Both the position numbers and the translations under genes were made by a program. Below are positions 26,002-34,027 of a stretch of 64,000 bases of DNA, one piece after another; the first letter of the stretch is position 1, and the number at the start of each line of letters is the position of its first letter. Below the pieces are notes generated by a model, which searched no databases, had not been told where the DNA came from, and saw only the letters and a program-made list of their open reading frames with translations. The stretch is from an uncultured Caldilineaceae bacterium (lineage in GTDB: Bacteria > Chloroflexota > Anaerolineae > Caldilineales > Caldilineaceae). The stretch covers positions 744,001-808,000 of the forward strand of contig OX638330.1 in assembly GCA_951812725.1 (NCBI GenBank), written 5' to 3'.

Positions 26002-26781
26002 TTATTCTGCCCAGGACCCTTTGGCCATCATGCCGCCGTCTACATTTACATATTCGCCCGTCATAAAAGAGGCCTCGTCGCTGCTGAGAAAGAGCACGAC
26101 TGCTGCGATTTCCTCAGGTTGTCCGATGCGCCCTATGGGGTGGTCGGCTGCTGCGGCAGACCGGAGTGCCTCGACGTCGTGGTTCACGCTTTCCAGGGCC
26201 AGATGGGTCTCGATTGTGCCGGGATTGACCGCCAGAACGCGAATATTATGTTCCGAATAATCCATTGCCAACTGCTGCGTTAGAGAGATCATTCCCCCCT
26301 TGCTGGCCGCATAGGCCGGCACGCCTTTCATCGACTGGCGGCCCTGAACACTGGCGATATTGACGATAACGCCACTGCCCTGTTTCAGCATCTCCGGAAT
26401 CGCATATTTGGACATTAGAAACCCGCTTTTCAGATTGACGTCCAGGATGCGATCCCAGGTCTCCTCGGGAAACTCATGGACCGGCAGGTAGCTGTCCACG
26501 GGTTGAATGCCGACGTTGTTGACGAGAACATCAACGCTGCCTGTCGCGGATGCCTGGCTCACCAGCGCCTCGCAGTTAGCCGCATCCGCGACATCGGTGT
26601 CGACGTAAGTGATCGATCCGGGCAGTGACGCGCTTTCGGCCCCGATGCGGGCGCCGGCGGCGGCGTCGACATCGGCGCAGAATACATTGGCTCCGGCTTG
26701 GGCGAATGCCCTCGTAACACCTTCGCCTATACCCTTGGCGCCACCTGTAACGATGACGGTTTTGCCGCTAAAGTCGTTCAT
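26002..26781 (-). CDS. short-chain dehydrogenase/reductase
   Basis: 259 residues, the classical SDR length. NAD(P) loop TGGAKGIG at 12-19, an Asp at the end of beta-2 (FCADVD) suggesting NAD, LVNNVGI, the active-site serine in NIASVQG and YAASK, and GEYVNVDGGMM at the C terminus. The substrate is a secondary alcohol or keto compound, perhaps a sugar or sugar acid given the adjacent sugar dehydrogenases, but this is inference. It is followed by a hairpin and preceded on the same strand by the first PQQ-type dehydrogenase. Confidence 0.92.
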   Translation of the reverse strand: MNDFSGKTVIVTGGAKGIGEGVTRAFAQAGANVFCADVDAAAGARIGAESASLPGSITYVDTDVADAANCEALVSQASATGSVDVLVNNVGIQPVDSYLPVHEFPEETWDRILDVNLKSGFLMSKYAIPEMLKQGSGVIVNIASVQGRQSMKGVPAYAASKGGMISLTQQLAMDYSEHNIRVLAVNPGTIETHLALESVNHDVEALRSAAAADHPIGRIGQPEEIAAVVLFLSSDEASFMTGEYVNVDGGMMAKGSWAE

Positions 26782-26834
26782 AGTTATACCTCCATTTTTA
26801 CAGAATGATCGTTGTGGAAGAGTATTTCTCCCGA

Positions 26835-28925
26835 TTATCGTTCCGATGCCAGGAAATCGGCAATTGCTCGCGCTTCCTCTGCAGTGAGTCCCATATTCGT
26901 CATTGCGGTTTCTGGCGCAAACTGGGTGGGATTGGCGATATATTCTGCCAGATTTTCCCTTGACCAGATGGTATCCAACGCAGTCAGGGCAGCCGTGGCG
27001 TCGAAGCCGGCGACGGCTCCCGCCTGCCTGCCTATAATGCCGTCCAAATGCGGGCCGGCGCTATGTTCGGCAGTCAGATTGTGGCAGCCGGCGCAGTAGG
27101 TAGCAAAGAGCGCGGCGCCCGGATGGCTGAGCAGTTCGTCCGGTGGTGATGGGGGCGTAGCCTCTTCTGCAAGCGCGGCGGGCGGGCTTGGCGCGCCGAA
27201 CGTATGACTGCCCTCCCAAACGGGGCCTTTCCAGAAGATTTCGCCGTCTGGGCTCTCTTCGCGAATCACCTGGCCGGTAAAGATGTGTTTGAACTCATAC
27301 TCCGGCAGCGTGCGCACCACCAGGCATCCGCCCTCAAACAGTGTGCTGCCTACACCTTCGTCGAAGGAATTGAAGTCATAGACGTTGAACCCGAACTGTT
27401 TGAGCTCCTCTGATACGTCATCTGTATGAACTGGCGTGATGTGCAAGAAAAACCTATTCCGAAGCTCGTGCACGCTACAAGGGGTTTTCAGATATATTAA
27501 GCGGTTTTCGTGGATGAAAACTTGAAAGAGGGAACGCATCGCGGGAACGCCTGGTTCTGCCCCGTGGAGTGCACGTACCATGGGATCGTCGACCTCGCCG
27601 ATGACTTTGAAGACATCGATGCAAACTTCACCGGCATCATATGAAAAGATTGATCTGGTACTGTTTTCGAGATGGCAGTAGAGAGGGGCGCGCTGCAGGA
27701 AGATTACCCTGGAGGAGTCTGACATAAGAGCAATTCGGCCGTCGGGCATCTGCGCAATGTCGCGGATGCGTTCGCCAAATCCGATTCTTTCGACATTTGT
27801 GACCCGGCCCTGGCGAATGCGAACGCGAAAGAGGGAACCGCTCCTCAGAGAACCGATCAGCAGGTCGTCCCGCCATAGCGGAAACTGTTGACTGTCGCTG
27901 ATGATCAGGTTGGAAACGGCGATAGCCGGAATCCAGGCGAAGAAAGGCTCTTCGAAGCCATCGTGCCTGCCTTGTTCACTATTGTACGGCCATATTCTGT
28001 CTCCATACAGAATTCCATAGGTAGCGAACGGCCATCCGTAGTCCAGACCCGCCTTCACCAGGTTAAGTTCATCGCCGCCCTGAGGGCCATGCTCGGTCAG
28101 CCACAAATTGCCTTGGGGGTCGCGGGCGAGACCCTGTGGATTGCGAAAGCCGCCGGCAACGATTTCAACTTGACCGGTTGCCAGTTCGATTCGCAACAGC
28201 CTGCCCAAGTGGGTATCCGGGTCCACCACTGGGGGTTTCGCCGGGTCCCCTGCCTCCAGCTGAATATGCCACTCGTACCACCCGTGGTCGCCTACGGCAA
28301 CCAGAAGATGCTCGGCGCCGTCCATGAGCATCCGGCCACCGGCCTGAATTCCTCCACCAGTTTTGGGAACGTCCCCAACCCAATAGGCAAAGAGAGCGGT
28401 ATCGATACATGGGTGGGCGGTAAACTCCGTCTTCCAGTCGCCGGTGATGTCTATTCCATCATTTTCGAGGATCAGTTTTGTCGAGGAGATTCGAAACTCC
28501 ACGCAGTCGCCGACCAAAAAATGGTGGGAAACATACAGCGTGAATTCCTCTGGCGACGCTTCAAGCAGAAGAATGTCAGCCACGCGAAAGCCGATCCAGT
28601 TTATGGGTTTTTCTGGAGCCGACTCGTACATGGGGACAGTGTGAGGCAGGTAGCTAAGCTTGCCATCAGCTTGAATCAGAGCAATTCGCCCTCTTGGTGT
28701 CACAAGCAGCAGTCTGTCACCCAGCGGCACGAATGCCCCGCCGCTATCCGCAAACTTTTCGAGTTCAACGATCAGGAGCTGAAGCTCATAGAGGTGCGTC
28801 CTTTTCGTAGGCGGATCAGGGACCAAAACCCGGCTCTCACCGACGAATTCAGGGGCCGCTTTGATCGAGGTTGGATGCAAAAGCAGAAGCGCTGCTGTCA
28901 CAGTTGCGGCCAGCACCAACAACAA
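26835..28925 (-). CDS. PQQ-type sugar dehydrogenase fused to an extra domain and cytochrome c (copy 1)
   Basis: 696 residues. An N-terminal signal-like helix is followed by a GSDH beta-propeller (roughly 30-410) with GGRMLMDGAEHLLVAVGDHG, the GGFRNPQGLARDPQGNLWLT core and EHGPQGGDELNLVKAGLDYG. A middle domain (about 420-580) carries NRFFLHITP, FDEGVGSTLFEGGC and HIFTGQV. The C terminus is a cytochrome c domain with CAGCH and a Met in TNMGLT. The protein would oxidise an aldose outside the membrane and pass electrons to its own haem. The start is a TTG within CAG TTG TTG TTG GTG and is uncertain. It is a tandem paralogue of the next gene. Confidence 0.88.
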   Translation of the reverse strand: MLLVLAATVTAALLLLHPTSIKAAPEFVGESRVLVPDPPTKRTHLYELQLLIVELEKFADSGGAFVPLGDRLLLVTPRGRIALIQADGKLSYLPHTVPMYESAPEKPINWIGFRVADILLLEASPEEFTLYVSHHFLVGDCVEFRISSTKLILENDGIDITGDWKTEFTAHPCIDTALFAYWVGDVPKTGGGIQAGGRMLMDGAEHLLVAVGDHGWYEWHIQLEAGDPAKPPVVDPDTHLGRLLRIELATGQVEIVAGGFRNPQGLARDPQGNLWLTEHGPQGGDELNLVKAGLDYGWPFATYGILYGDRIWPYNSEQGRHDGFEEPFFAWIPAIAVSNLIISDSQQFPLWRDDLLIGSLRSGSLFRVRIRQGRVTNVERIGFGERIRDIAQMPDGRIALMSDSSRVIFLQRAPLYCHLENSTRSIFSYDAGEVCIDVFKVIGEVDDPMVRALHGAEPGVPAMRSLFQVFIHENRLIYLKTPCSVHELRNRFFLHITPVHTDDVSEELKQFGFNVYDFNSFDEGVGSTLFEGGCLVVRTLPEYEFKHIFTGQVIREESPDGEIFWKGPVWEGSHTFGAPSPPAALAEEATPPSPPDELLSHPGAALFATYCAGCHNLTAEHSAGPHLDGIIGRQAGAVAGFDATAALTALDTIWSRENLAEYIANPTQFAPETAMTNMGLTAEEARAIADFLASER

Positions 28926-29102
28926 CTGGAATGGATTCCGACGCCGGTTCTTTGTACAAGTAATGATGGCTTCCGATCTGCGTATCGAATCTTTTATTTC
29001 GGTTGGTTACCGAATACGTTTGGTGGGCACTTCAGGTTACTGGGCGACACACTCGTCACTCTGTGCGATTCGCGTAAGAGTGCTCGTCAGGATGTTTCCG
29101 CC

Positions 29103-31295
29103 TCACTTGTTGGCGGCAAGAAACTCGGCAATTTGTTGGGCTTCCTCGTCGGTTATACCCATATCAGCCATAGTGGTCCCCGGTGCGAACTGATCGGGAT
29201 TGGCGATGTACTCGGCCAGATTTTCTTCTGTCCATAGGAGGTCCAAAGCCGTAAGGGCAGCCGAAGCTTTGAAGCCGGCGATGTCTCCTGCCCGCCTGCC
29301 GATCAGGCCTTCCAGGTGGGGGCCGATGTTGTGTTCGGCGTCCAGATTGTGGCAACTGCCGCAGCGCGCGGCGAAAAGCTCGGCGCCGGGAGAGGGGTCG
29401 TCTGCAATCAGCTGCGGGGCGGGCGAATCATCTCCCTCCGACGCGGCATCTGGTTGTTCTTTAGAGGTGTAGCTTCCATCCCAGACAGGGCCTCGCCAGG
29501 TGACCTCACCGTCAGGACTTTCCACGCGAACGACCTGTCCTGTATAGATGTGTTTCAGTTCATAGTCGGGCAATTCCCGAGTCACCAGACAGACATCCTC
29601 GTGAATCGCGGCCGCGATGTTTTCTTCGCCCGTGTTAAAGTCGAGTACGTTGAAGCCGAGTTGCTCGCTCTCCTCGGTAAGGTTCCTGGCATCAGCAGGA
29701 GTAATATGCAAAAAGAAGCGATGTTCAAATTCAAGTCTGTTGCAAGGGCTCTTGACGTAGGTAAGCCTATTGCCTTGGAGATAAATGCTGAAGAGTGAAC
29801 GAATAGCCGGGCTGTCGAAATCGGCGTCGGCGAGCGAGCGAATTACAGGGTCGTCTGCAGCCGCGATGACTTTGGCGAGATCGATGCAGACACTCTCGGC
29901 GTCAATGGAATAGACTGAATCGACATCGCTTTCAGTTTGGCAATATAGCGGCGCGCGCTGCAAGAACAGGATATTGGCGTCATCGGTCAGGAGTGCGATG
30001 CGGCCATCAGGCATCTGCGTGATGTCACGAATGCGGGCGCCAATTTCAATCTTTTCAACATACATCACGTGTCCCTGGTTGAGACGGACGCGGTACAGGG
30101 AACGGGTGATAAGCGAAGCAACCAAGAGGTCGTCCTGCCAAAGGGGGAAATACCGGCTGTCGCTTATGATCAGATTGGATATTCCAATCGCCGGAATCCA
30201 GGAGTAGACCGGTTTTTCATATTCATCATGCCGCCCCTGGACATTGTTGTAAGGCCATTTCTTGTTTCCATACTGGATGCCGTGGGTAACGTAAGGCCAT
30301 CCGTAGTTGAGACCGCTTTTCAAATGATTGAGTTCGTCGCCGCCTTGGGGCCCGTGTTCAGTCTGCCACAGTCTACCGTCCTTATCACGGGCGAGGCCTT
30401 GTGGATTGCGGAAGCCGCTGGCGACAGTTTCAACCTCACCGTTTGCCAGTTCGATACGCAGCAGCTTGCCAATGTGGGCGTCGGTCTCTACGGGTGGGGG
30501 CGGCTCCAGTGGGTGCTCCTCCTGGTACCATTCATAGAAGGCCTGGTCGCCAGTGACCAGAAGGAGATGTCCTGGTCCGTCCATCAACATGCGGCCGCCG
30601 GCCTGGATTCCTCCTCTGTGGGCGAAGTTGAAGATATCGCTGTCGATACACGGATTGGCAACAAACTCGGTTTTCCATTCACCAGATAGTGTTATGTTGG
30701 TGTCATCAATATGCAGAGAGGTTGACGAGATCCTGAATTCTACGCAATCACCCGCGAAGTAGTGATGCGACACGAACAGAGTGAATAGGTCAGGTTGCAG
30801 CTGGTGCAGCAGGATGTCTGCCACTCGAAATCCGATCCAACGGATGGGTTTTTCCGAGGCAGACTCATTCATAGGTACCTTTTGCGGGAAGTATTCGGCC
30901 TTGCCTTCGCTGTCAATCAAGGCAAGGCGTCCTCTTGGCGTCGCAACCAGCAGGTATTCTCCCAGAGGTTCGATGGCGCCCCCCCAGGTGGAAAACGGTT
31001 CAAGTTCGACGGGATTCAGTTGAATTTCGTATAGGTGGGACCCGATGATTGGTGGCGCTGCGGCGAAGAAGGCTGTTTCTGTGGCCACGCTTGGGGCAGT
31101 TTCGGCCATGGTGGGATGCATGAGCAGCAGTGTTACAACCAAAGCCGCGACGGAGAAAAGGCTTGAAATGGACAACTTCCTTTGCCTCCCCGCTTCTGGG
31201 GTGGAACTGTGTTTCAATTGCGGCACCAATTTTCTCCTGTCCGCTTCACTTTGCAGAGTCACTGATGCCGCTATTTGGAGCTTGTAATGCCGCAC
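29103..31295 (-). CDS. PQQ-type sugar dehydrogenase fused to an extra domain and cytochrome c (copy 2)
   Basis: 730 residues from a GTG, with about 45 residues before the membrane anchor (LFSVAALVVTLLLMHPTMA). It has the same three-part order as copy 1: propeller with ASGFRNPQGLARDKDGRLW and EHGPQGGDELNHLKSGLNYG, middle domain with HRFFLHITP and HIYTGQVV, and cytochrome c with CGSCH and MADMGIT. The two proteins look roughly 60 percent alike, so an older tandem duplication is likely. PQQ synthesis genes are not in the window. Confidence 0.88.
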   Translation of the reverse strand: MRHYKLQIAASVTLQSEADRRKLVPQLKHSSTPEAGRQRKLSISSLFSVAALVVTLLLMHPTMAETAPSVATETAFFAAAPPIIGSHLYEIQLNPVELEPFSTWGGAIEPLGEYLLVATPRGRLALIDSEGKAEYFPQKVPMNESASEKPIRWIGFRVADILLHQLQPDLFTLFVSHHYFAGDCVEFRISSTSLHIDDTNITLSGEWKTEFVANPCIDSDIFNFAHRGGIQAGGRMLMDGPGHLLLVTGDQAFYEWYQEEHPLEPPPPVETDAHIGKLLRIELANGEVETVASGFRNPQGLARDKDGRLWQTEHGPQGGDELNHLKSGLNYGWPYVTHGIQYGNKKWPYNNVQGRHDEYEKPVYSWIPAIGISNLIISDSRYFPLWQDDLLVASLITRSLYRVRLNQGHVMYVEKIEIGARIRDITQMPDGRIALLTDDANILFLQRAPLYCQTESDVDSVYSIDAESVCIDLAKVIAAADDPVIRSLADADFDSPAIRSLFSIYLQGNRLTYVKSPCNRLEFEHRFFLHITPADARNLTEESEQLGFNVLDFNTGEENIAAAIHEDVCLVTRELPDYELKHIYTGQVVRVESPDGEVTWRGPVWDGSYTSKEQPDAASEGDDSPAPQLIADDPSPGAELFAARCGSCHNLDAEHNIGPHLEGLIGRRAGDIAGFKASAALTALDLLWTEENLAEYIANPDQFAPGTTMADMGITDEEAQQIAEFLAANK

Positions 31296-31403
31296 CGAAC
31301 CCTCAGTCTGTCGCCGAGCAAAACTATCATAATCCTGTTCATACCCTTAAACAAATCCTGGCGCAGGTCTCCAAAACGTTCGAAATCTCATGCGGTATGT
31401 GAT

Positions 31404-31432
31404 TTGACGGATGAAGGCGGGTCTGCTAAAGT
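31404..31432 (+). promoter_or_regulatory. sigma-70-type promoter for the exporter leader
   Basis: TTGACG (31404-31409), 17-base spacer, TAAAGT (31427-31432). Transcription would start near 31439, giving a leader of about 425 bases before the first exporter gene. Confidence 0.65.
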
Positions 31433-31508
31433 GCCCCTGTATTAACCAGAAATAAGTTGGGGGGGCCTGTATTGGCCCGCCACACGAACCGACGGAGGAC
31501 CGGTGAAC

Positions 31509-31580
31509 ATGAATCGTATCAGACTTGGGGCCGCAGTCATTTGCACTGCGAGCTTTGAAGGAGGAGCAAAGCACCGGTGA
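31509..31580 (+). CDS. putative 23-residue leader peptide
   Basis: A short frame (MNRIRLGAAVICTASF, then EGGAKHR) starts at an ATG with GGAGG ten bases upstream. Its TGA overlaps a GTG (GTGA) that opens a second, 10-codon frame, itself preceded by GGAGGAG. Two terminator-like hairpins follow. In Bacillus, the bmrCD exporter is controlled by ribosome stalling on the bmrB leader peptide; this arrangement is similar in kind, although the peptide is not recognisably related. The peptide may matter only through its translation. Confidence 0.5.
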   Translation: MNRIRLGAAVICTASFEGGAKHR

Positions 31581-31638
31581 TCCTGTCAAGGGATGGCGAC
31601 TCGGATTGAAGGCCGACCCATCCAGAAGCGGCAAAATG

Positions 31639-31667
31639 GTCACGGTGCAGATGCCCGTGACTTTTTA
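31639..31667 (+). terminator. leader terminator T1
   Basis: GTCACGG (31639-31645) pairs with CCGTGAC (31655-31661) and is followed at once by TTTTT. It lies 200 bases upstream of the exporter start. Confidence 0.7.
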
Positions 31668-31687
31668 GATTGGCGTATTCCAATTCA

Positions 31688-31721
31688 GAGTCATGGGCCC
31701 GGCCCGTGGCTCTTTTGTTTT
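31688..31721 (+). terminator. leader terminator T2
   Basis: A 10-bp stem (31688-31697 with 31703-31712, two G-T pairs, CCCGG loop) is followed by TTTTGTTTT. A third small hairpin, GCGGGC-AAAT-GCCCGC (31724-31739), comes next but lacks a T tract. Two terminators in tandem ahead of an exporter gene imply attenuation. Confidence 0.75.
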
Positions 31722-31864
31722 GTGCGGGCAAATGCCCGCTAAAGGTAACGTGCAGTTTCAGTTTGCTCTCCCCCGACGGACTGGGGCTGCCGTTGCCAGA
31801 GCAACAATCCCCCGTCGCGCCCAATTGCGGGGCGCAGATCGAAGGTTGTAAGGAGTGCAGGTTG

Positions 31865-34024
31865 ATGGAAGACAAGGCATCTGAAACAGGGAAGAGGGCT
31901 CAATCCGGGCCGCGCCGGGAGGTGCCCGCCTGGCTGCGGCCGTTGCTGAGAGTTTGGCCTGCCATCGGCGGCCGGCCCAATGCGGGAGATGAAGAGGAGA
32001 ATGGCGACCCGGGAATACGGCTTACCTATGACTTGAAGGACACGTTAACTGACAATCGCTTTGTCGGTCTGTGGCGTATGGCAACCGGCTTTCGTAAGAT
32101 CTATATCCTTGCTGTTTTCGCTGCAGGACTGGCCGCGCTCAGCGGCTCTGCAGTGTTCTACCTGCTGCGCTACTTCGTGGACGATGTATTGGCGAGCGCC
32201 GACCTGCAGTGGCAAATACCGTGGGTAGCGGCCGGGGTTATCGTTCTGACGCTGCTGCAAGGGCTGTTCTCGTTTGGGATGGGCCGGCTGGCAGCGCAAA
32301 CGGCTGAAGGGGTCGCCCGCCGGCTGCGCAACTATCTATACGATCAAATTCAACGGCTGACATTTACCTATCACGACACGATGCAGACAGGTGAGCTTAT
32401 TCAGCGCGCCACCTCCGATGTGGAGACGCTGCGCCGGCTATTCCAGGATCAGTTGATCGGGATCGGTCGGACCAGCCTGCTGTTTCTGGTGAACGTGAGC
32501 GCGCTGGCACTGTTACACGGCTGGCTAGCCCTGCTGTCAATTCCTGTGTTGCCCGTGGCTTCCGTGGCTTCCTTTTTCTTTTTCAAGCGGATGGAGACTG
32601 TTTTCGAGTCCTACCAAAGTCAGGACGCGGCGCTTTCCAATCGCCTGCAGGAGAGGCTGACCGGCGTACGCGTGGTGAAAGCATTTGCGCGCCAATCCTA
32701 TGAGATTGAGCGCTTTGAAGAGGAGAATTGGGAGAAGTACCGCCGCGGCGTGAAAATTGCCAACCTTCATGCAATGTTCTGGCCAACTGTAGAAATCCTT
32801 ACCGGCGGCCAAGTTCTGTTTGCCATGTATATGGCCTCCATGATGGTTTTGGACGGTGGGATAAGCATCGGCACATATATCGCTTTCTTCGGTTTGCTCA
32901 CCACTACGGTCTGGAATGTGCAAGGGATTGGGCGGCTGGTGGCGCATGTCTCGACCGGCCTGGTCTCGCTGAACCGGGTGCAGGAGATAATTCGCCAGGA
33001 TCGGGAAGAGCTGGAGGATGGTAGTGTACCGACCAAGCAGGGTCTGCGCGGCGCGTTGCAGTTCAAAAACGTACAGTTCGCTTATGAGACGCCGGCTGCC
33101 GAGGAAAGCGGTGGAGAAAAAGATGGCAAAGCGGCAAACAAGGTCAAGGCGGCAAACAAGGTCCTGCAGGAAACGCGGAGGAGGGCGTTTGCAGAACGAG
33201 GATATGTACTGCGCGACATCAACTTCGACGTCGAGCCGGGGCAGGTGATCGGCCTGCTCGGCGCGACCGGGTCGGGCAAGTCATCTCTGGTCAACCTGTT
33301 ACCTCGTTTCTATGACTACAGCGGCGGCAACATCATTCTGGACGGCGAAGAACTGCGGAACTATGCGCGCGGTTTTCTGCGCAGCCAGATTGGCATTGTG
33401 CAGCAGGAGCCGTTCCTGTTTTCGACGACGATCCGCAACAATATCACCTATGGTCTGGTAAGGGATGTCTCCGATGAAGAGATGGAGGCTGCGGCCAGGG
33501 CGGCGGCAATCCATGACGTGGTTCAGACTTTCCCCAAAGGATACGACACGTTAGTAGGCGAGCGCGGCGTGACGCTTTCCGGCGGGCAGAAGCAGCGGGT
33601 GACTATCGCACGTACGTTGCTGAAGGATCCGGCGATCCTATTGCTGGATGACGCAACCTCCAGTGTAGACACGGAAACCGATGCAACCATCCGTGCGGCA
33701 TTGAGCCGGTTGATGCGAGGGCGGACAACATTCATAATTGCCCACCGTGTGCAAAGCGTTATGGCGGCCGACCAGATCATGGTGATGGAAGCAGGGCGGA
33801 TCATTCAGCGGGGCAGCCACAGGGAGCTGGTCTCTCAGCCGGGTGTCTACCGCCAGGTATATGAACTACAAGTCCAGGTCGAGGCCGATCTTGAAAGAGA
33901 AATCGCCGAGGTAGTCGAATCGGCTGAGGTGAAGCTGAATGGACTTGAAGAAGGGCCGCGCACGCCGGACGAGAGTGGCGCGCCGCCTGGATCTGAAATT
34001 CCCCATACTGTTTCAAAGGGTTGA
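31865..34024 (+). CDS. heterodimeric ABC exporter, degenerate-site subunit
   Basis: About 719 residues from an ATG with AAGGAG ten bases upstream. Six membrane helices (about 75-380) precede a nucleotide-binding domain with Walker A GATGSGKSS, signature LSGGQKQR and Walker B AILLLDDATSSVD. The residue after the Walker B Asp is Asp instead of the catalytic Glu, so this subunit forms the degenerate ATP site with its partner. A charged insert of about 35 residues (EESGGEKDGKAANK, QETRRRAFAERG) interrupts the start of the ATPase domain. The partner starts three bases after this stop. The substrate could be drugs, lipids or peptides. Confidence 0.93.
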   Translation: MEDKASETGKRAQSGPRREVPAWLRPLLRVWPAIGGRPNAGDEEENGDPGIRLTYDLKDTLTDNRFVGLWRMATGFRKIYILAVFAAGLAALSGSAVFYLLRYFVDDVLASADLQWQIPWVAAGVIVLTLLQGLFSFGMGRLAAQTAEGVARRLRNYLYDQIQRLTFTYHDTMQTGELIQRATSDVETLRRLFQDQLIGIGRTSLLFLVNVSALALLHGWLALLSIPVLPVASVASFFFFKRMETVFESYQSQDAALSNRLQERLTGVRVVKAFARQSYEIERFEEENWEKYRRGVKIANLHAMFWPTVEILTGGQVLFAMYMASMMVLDGGISIGTYIAFFGLLTTTVWNVQGIGRLVAHVSTGLVSLNRVQEIIRQDREELEDGSVPTKQGLRGALQFKNVQFAYETPAAEESGGEKDGKAANKVKAANKVLQETRRRAFAERGYVLRDINFDVEPGQVIGLLGATGSGKSSLVNLLPRFYDYSGGNIILDGEELRNYARGFLRSQIGIVQQEPFLFSTTIRNNITYGLVRDVSDEEMEAAARAAAIHDVVQTFPKGYDTLVGERGVTLSGGQKQRVTIARTLLKDPAILLLDDATSSVDTETDATIRAALSRLMRGRTTFIIAHRVQSVMAADQIMVMEAGRIIQRGSHRELVSQPGVYRQVYELQVQVEADLEREIAEVVESAEVKLNGLEEGPRTPDESGAPPGSEIPHTVSKG

Positions 34025-34027
34025 CCG

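Noticed and set aside
27888..29237. 449-codon plus-strand frame antisense to the first sugar dehydrogenase
   Set aside because: The minus-strand reading has clear propeller and haem motifs and a close paralogue; the plus-strand reading has none.
31441..31640. A known metabolite riboswitch upstream of the exporter
   Set aside because: I compared the conserved segments of common classes (SAM, FMN, guanidine, fluoride, ZTP, yybP, c-di-GMP) from memory and none fits; a small ORF with a ribosome site explains the region better.
31598..31740. 48-codon frame (MATRIEGRPIQ...) across both leader terminators
   Set aside because: It runs through the hairpin stems and lacks its own ribosome site; more likely a by-product of the leader structure, though its translation could affect folding.
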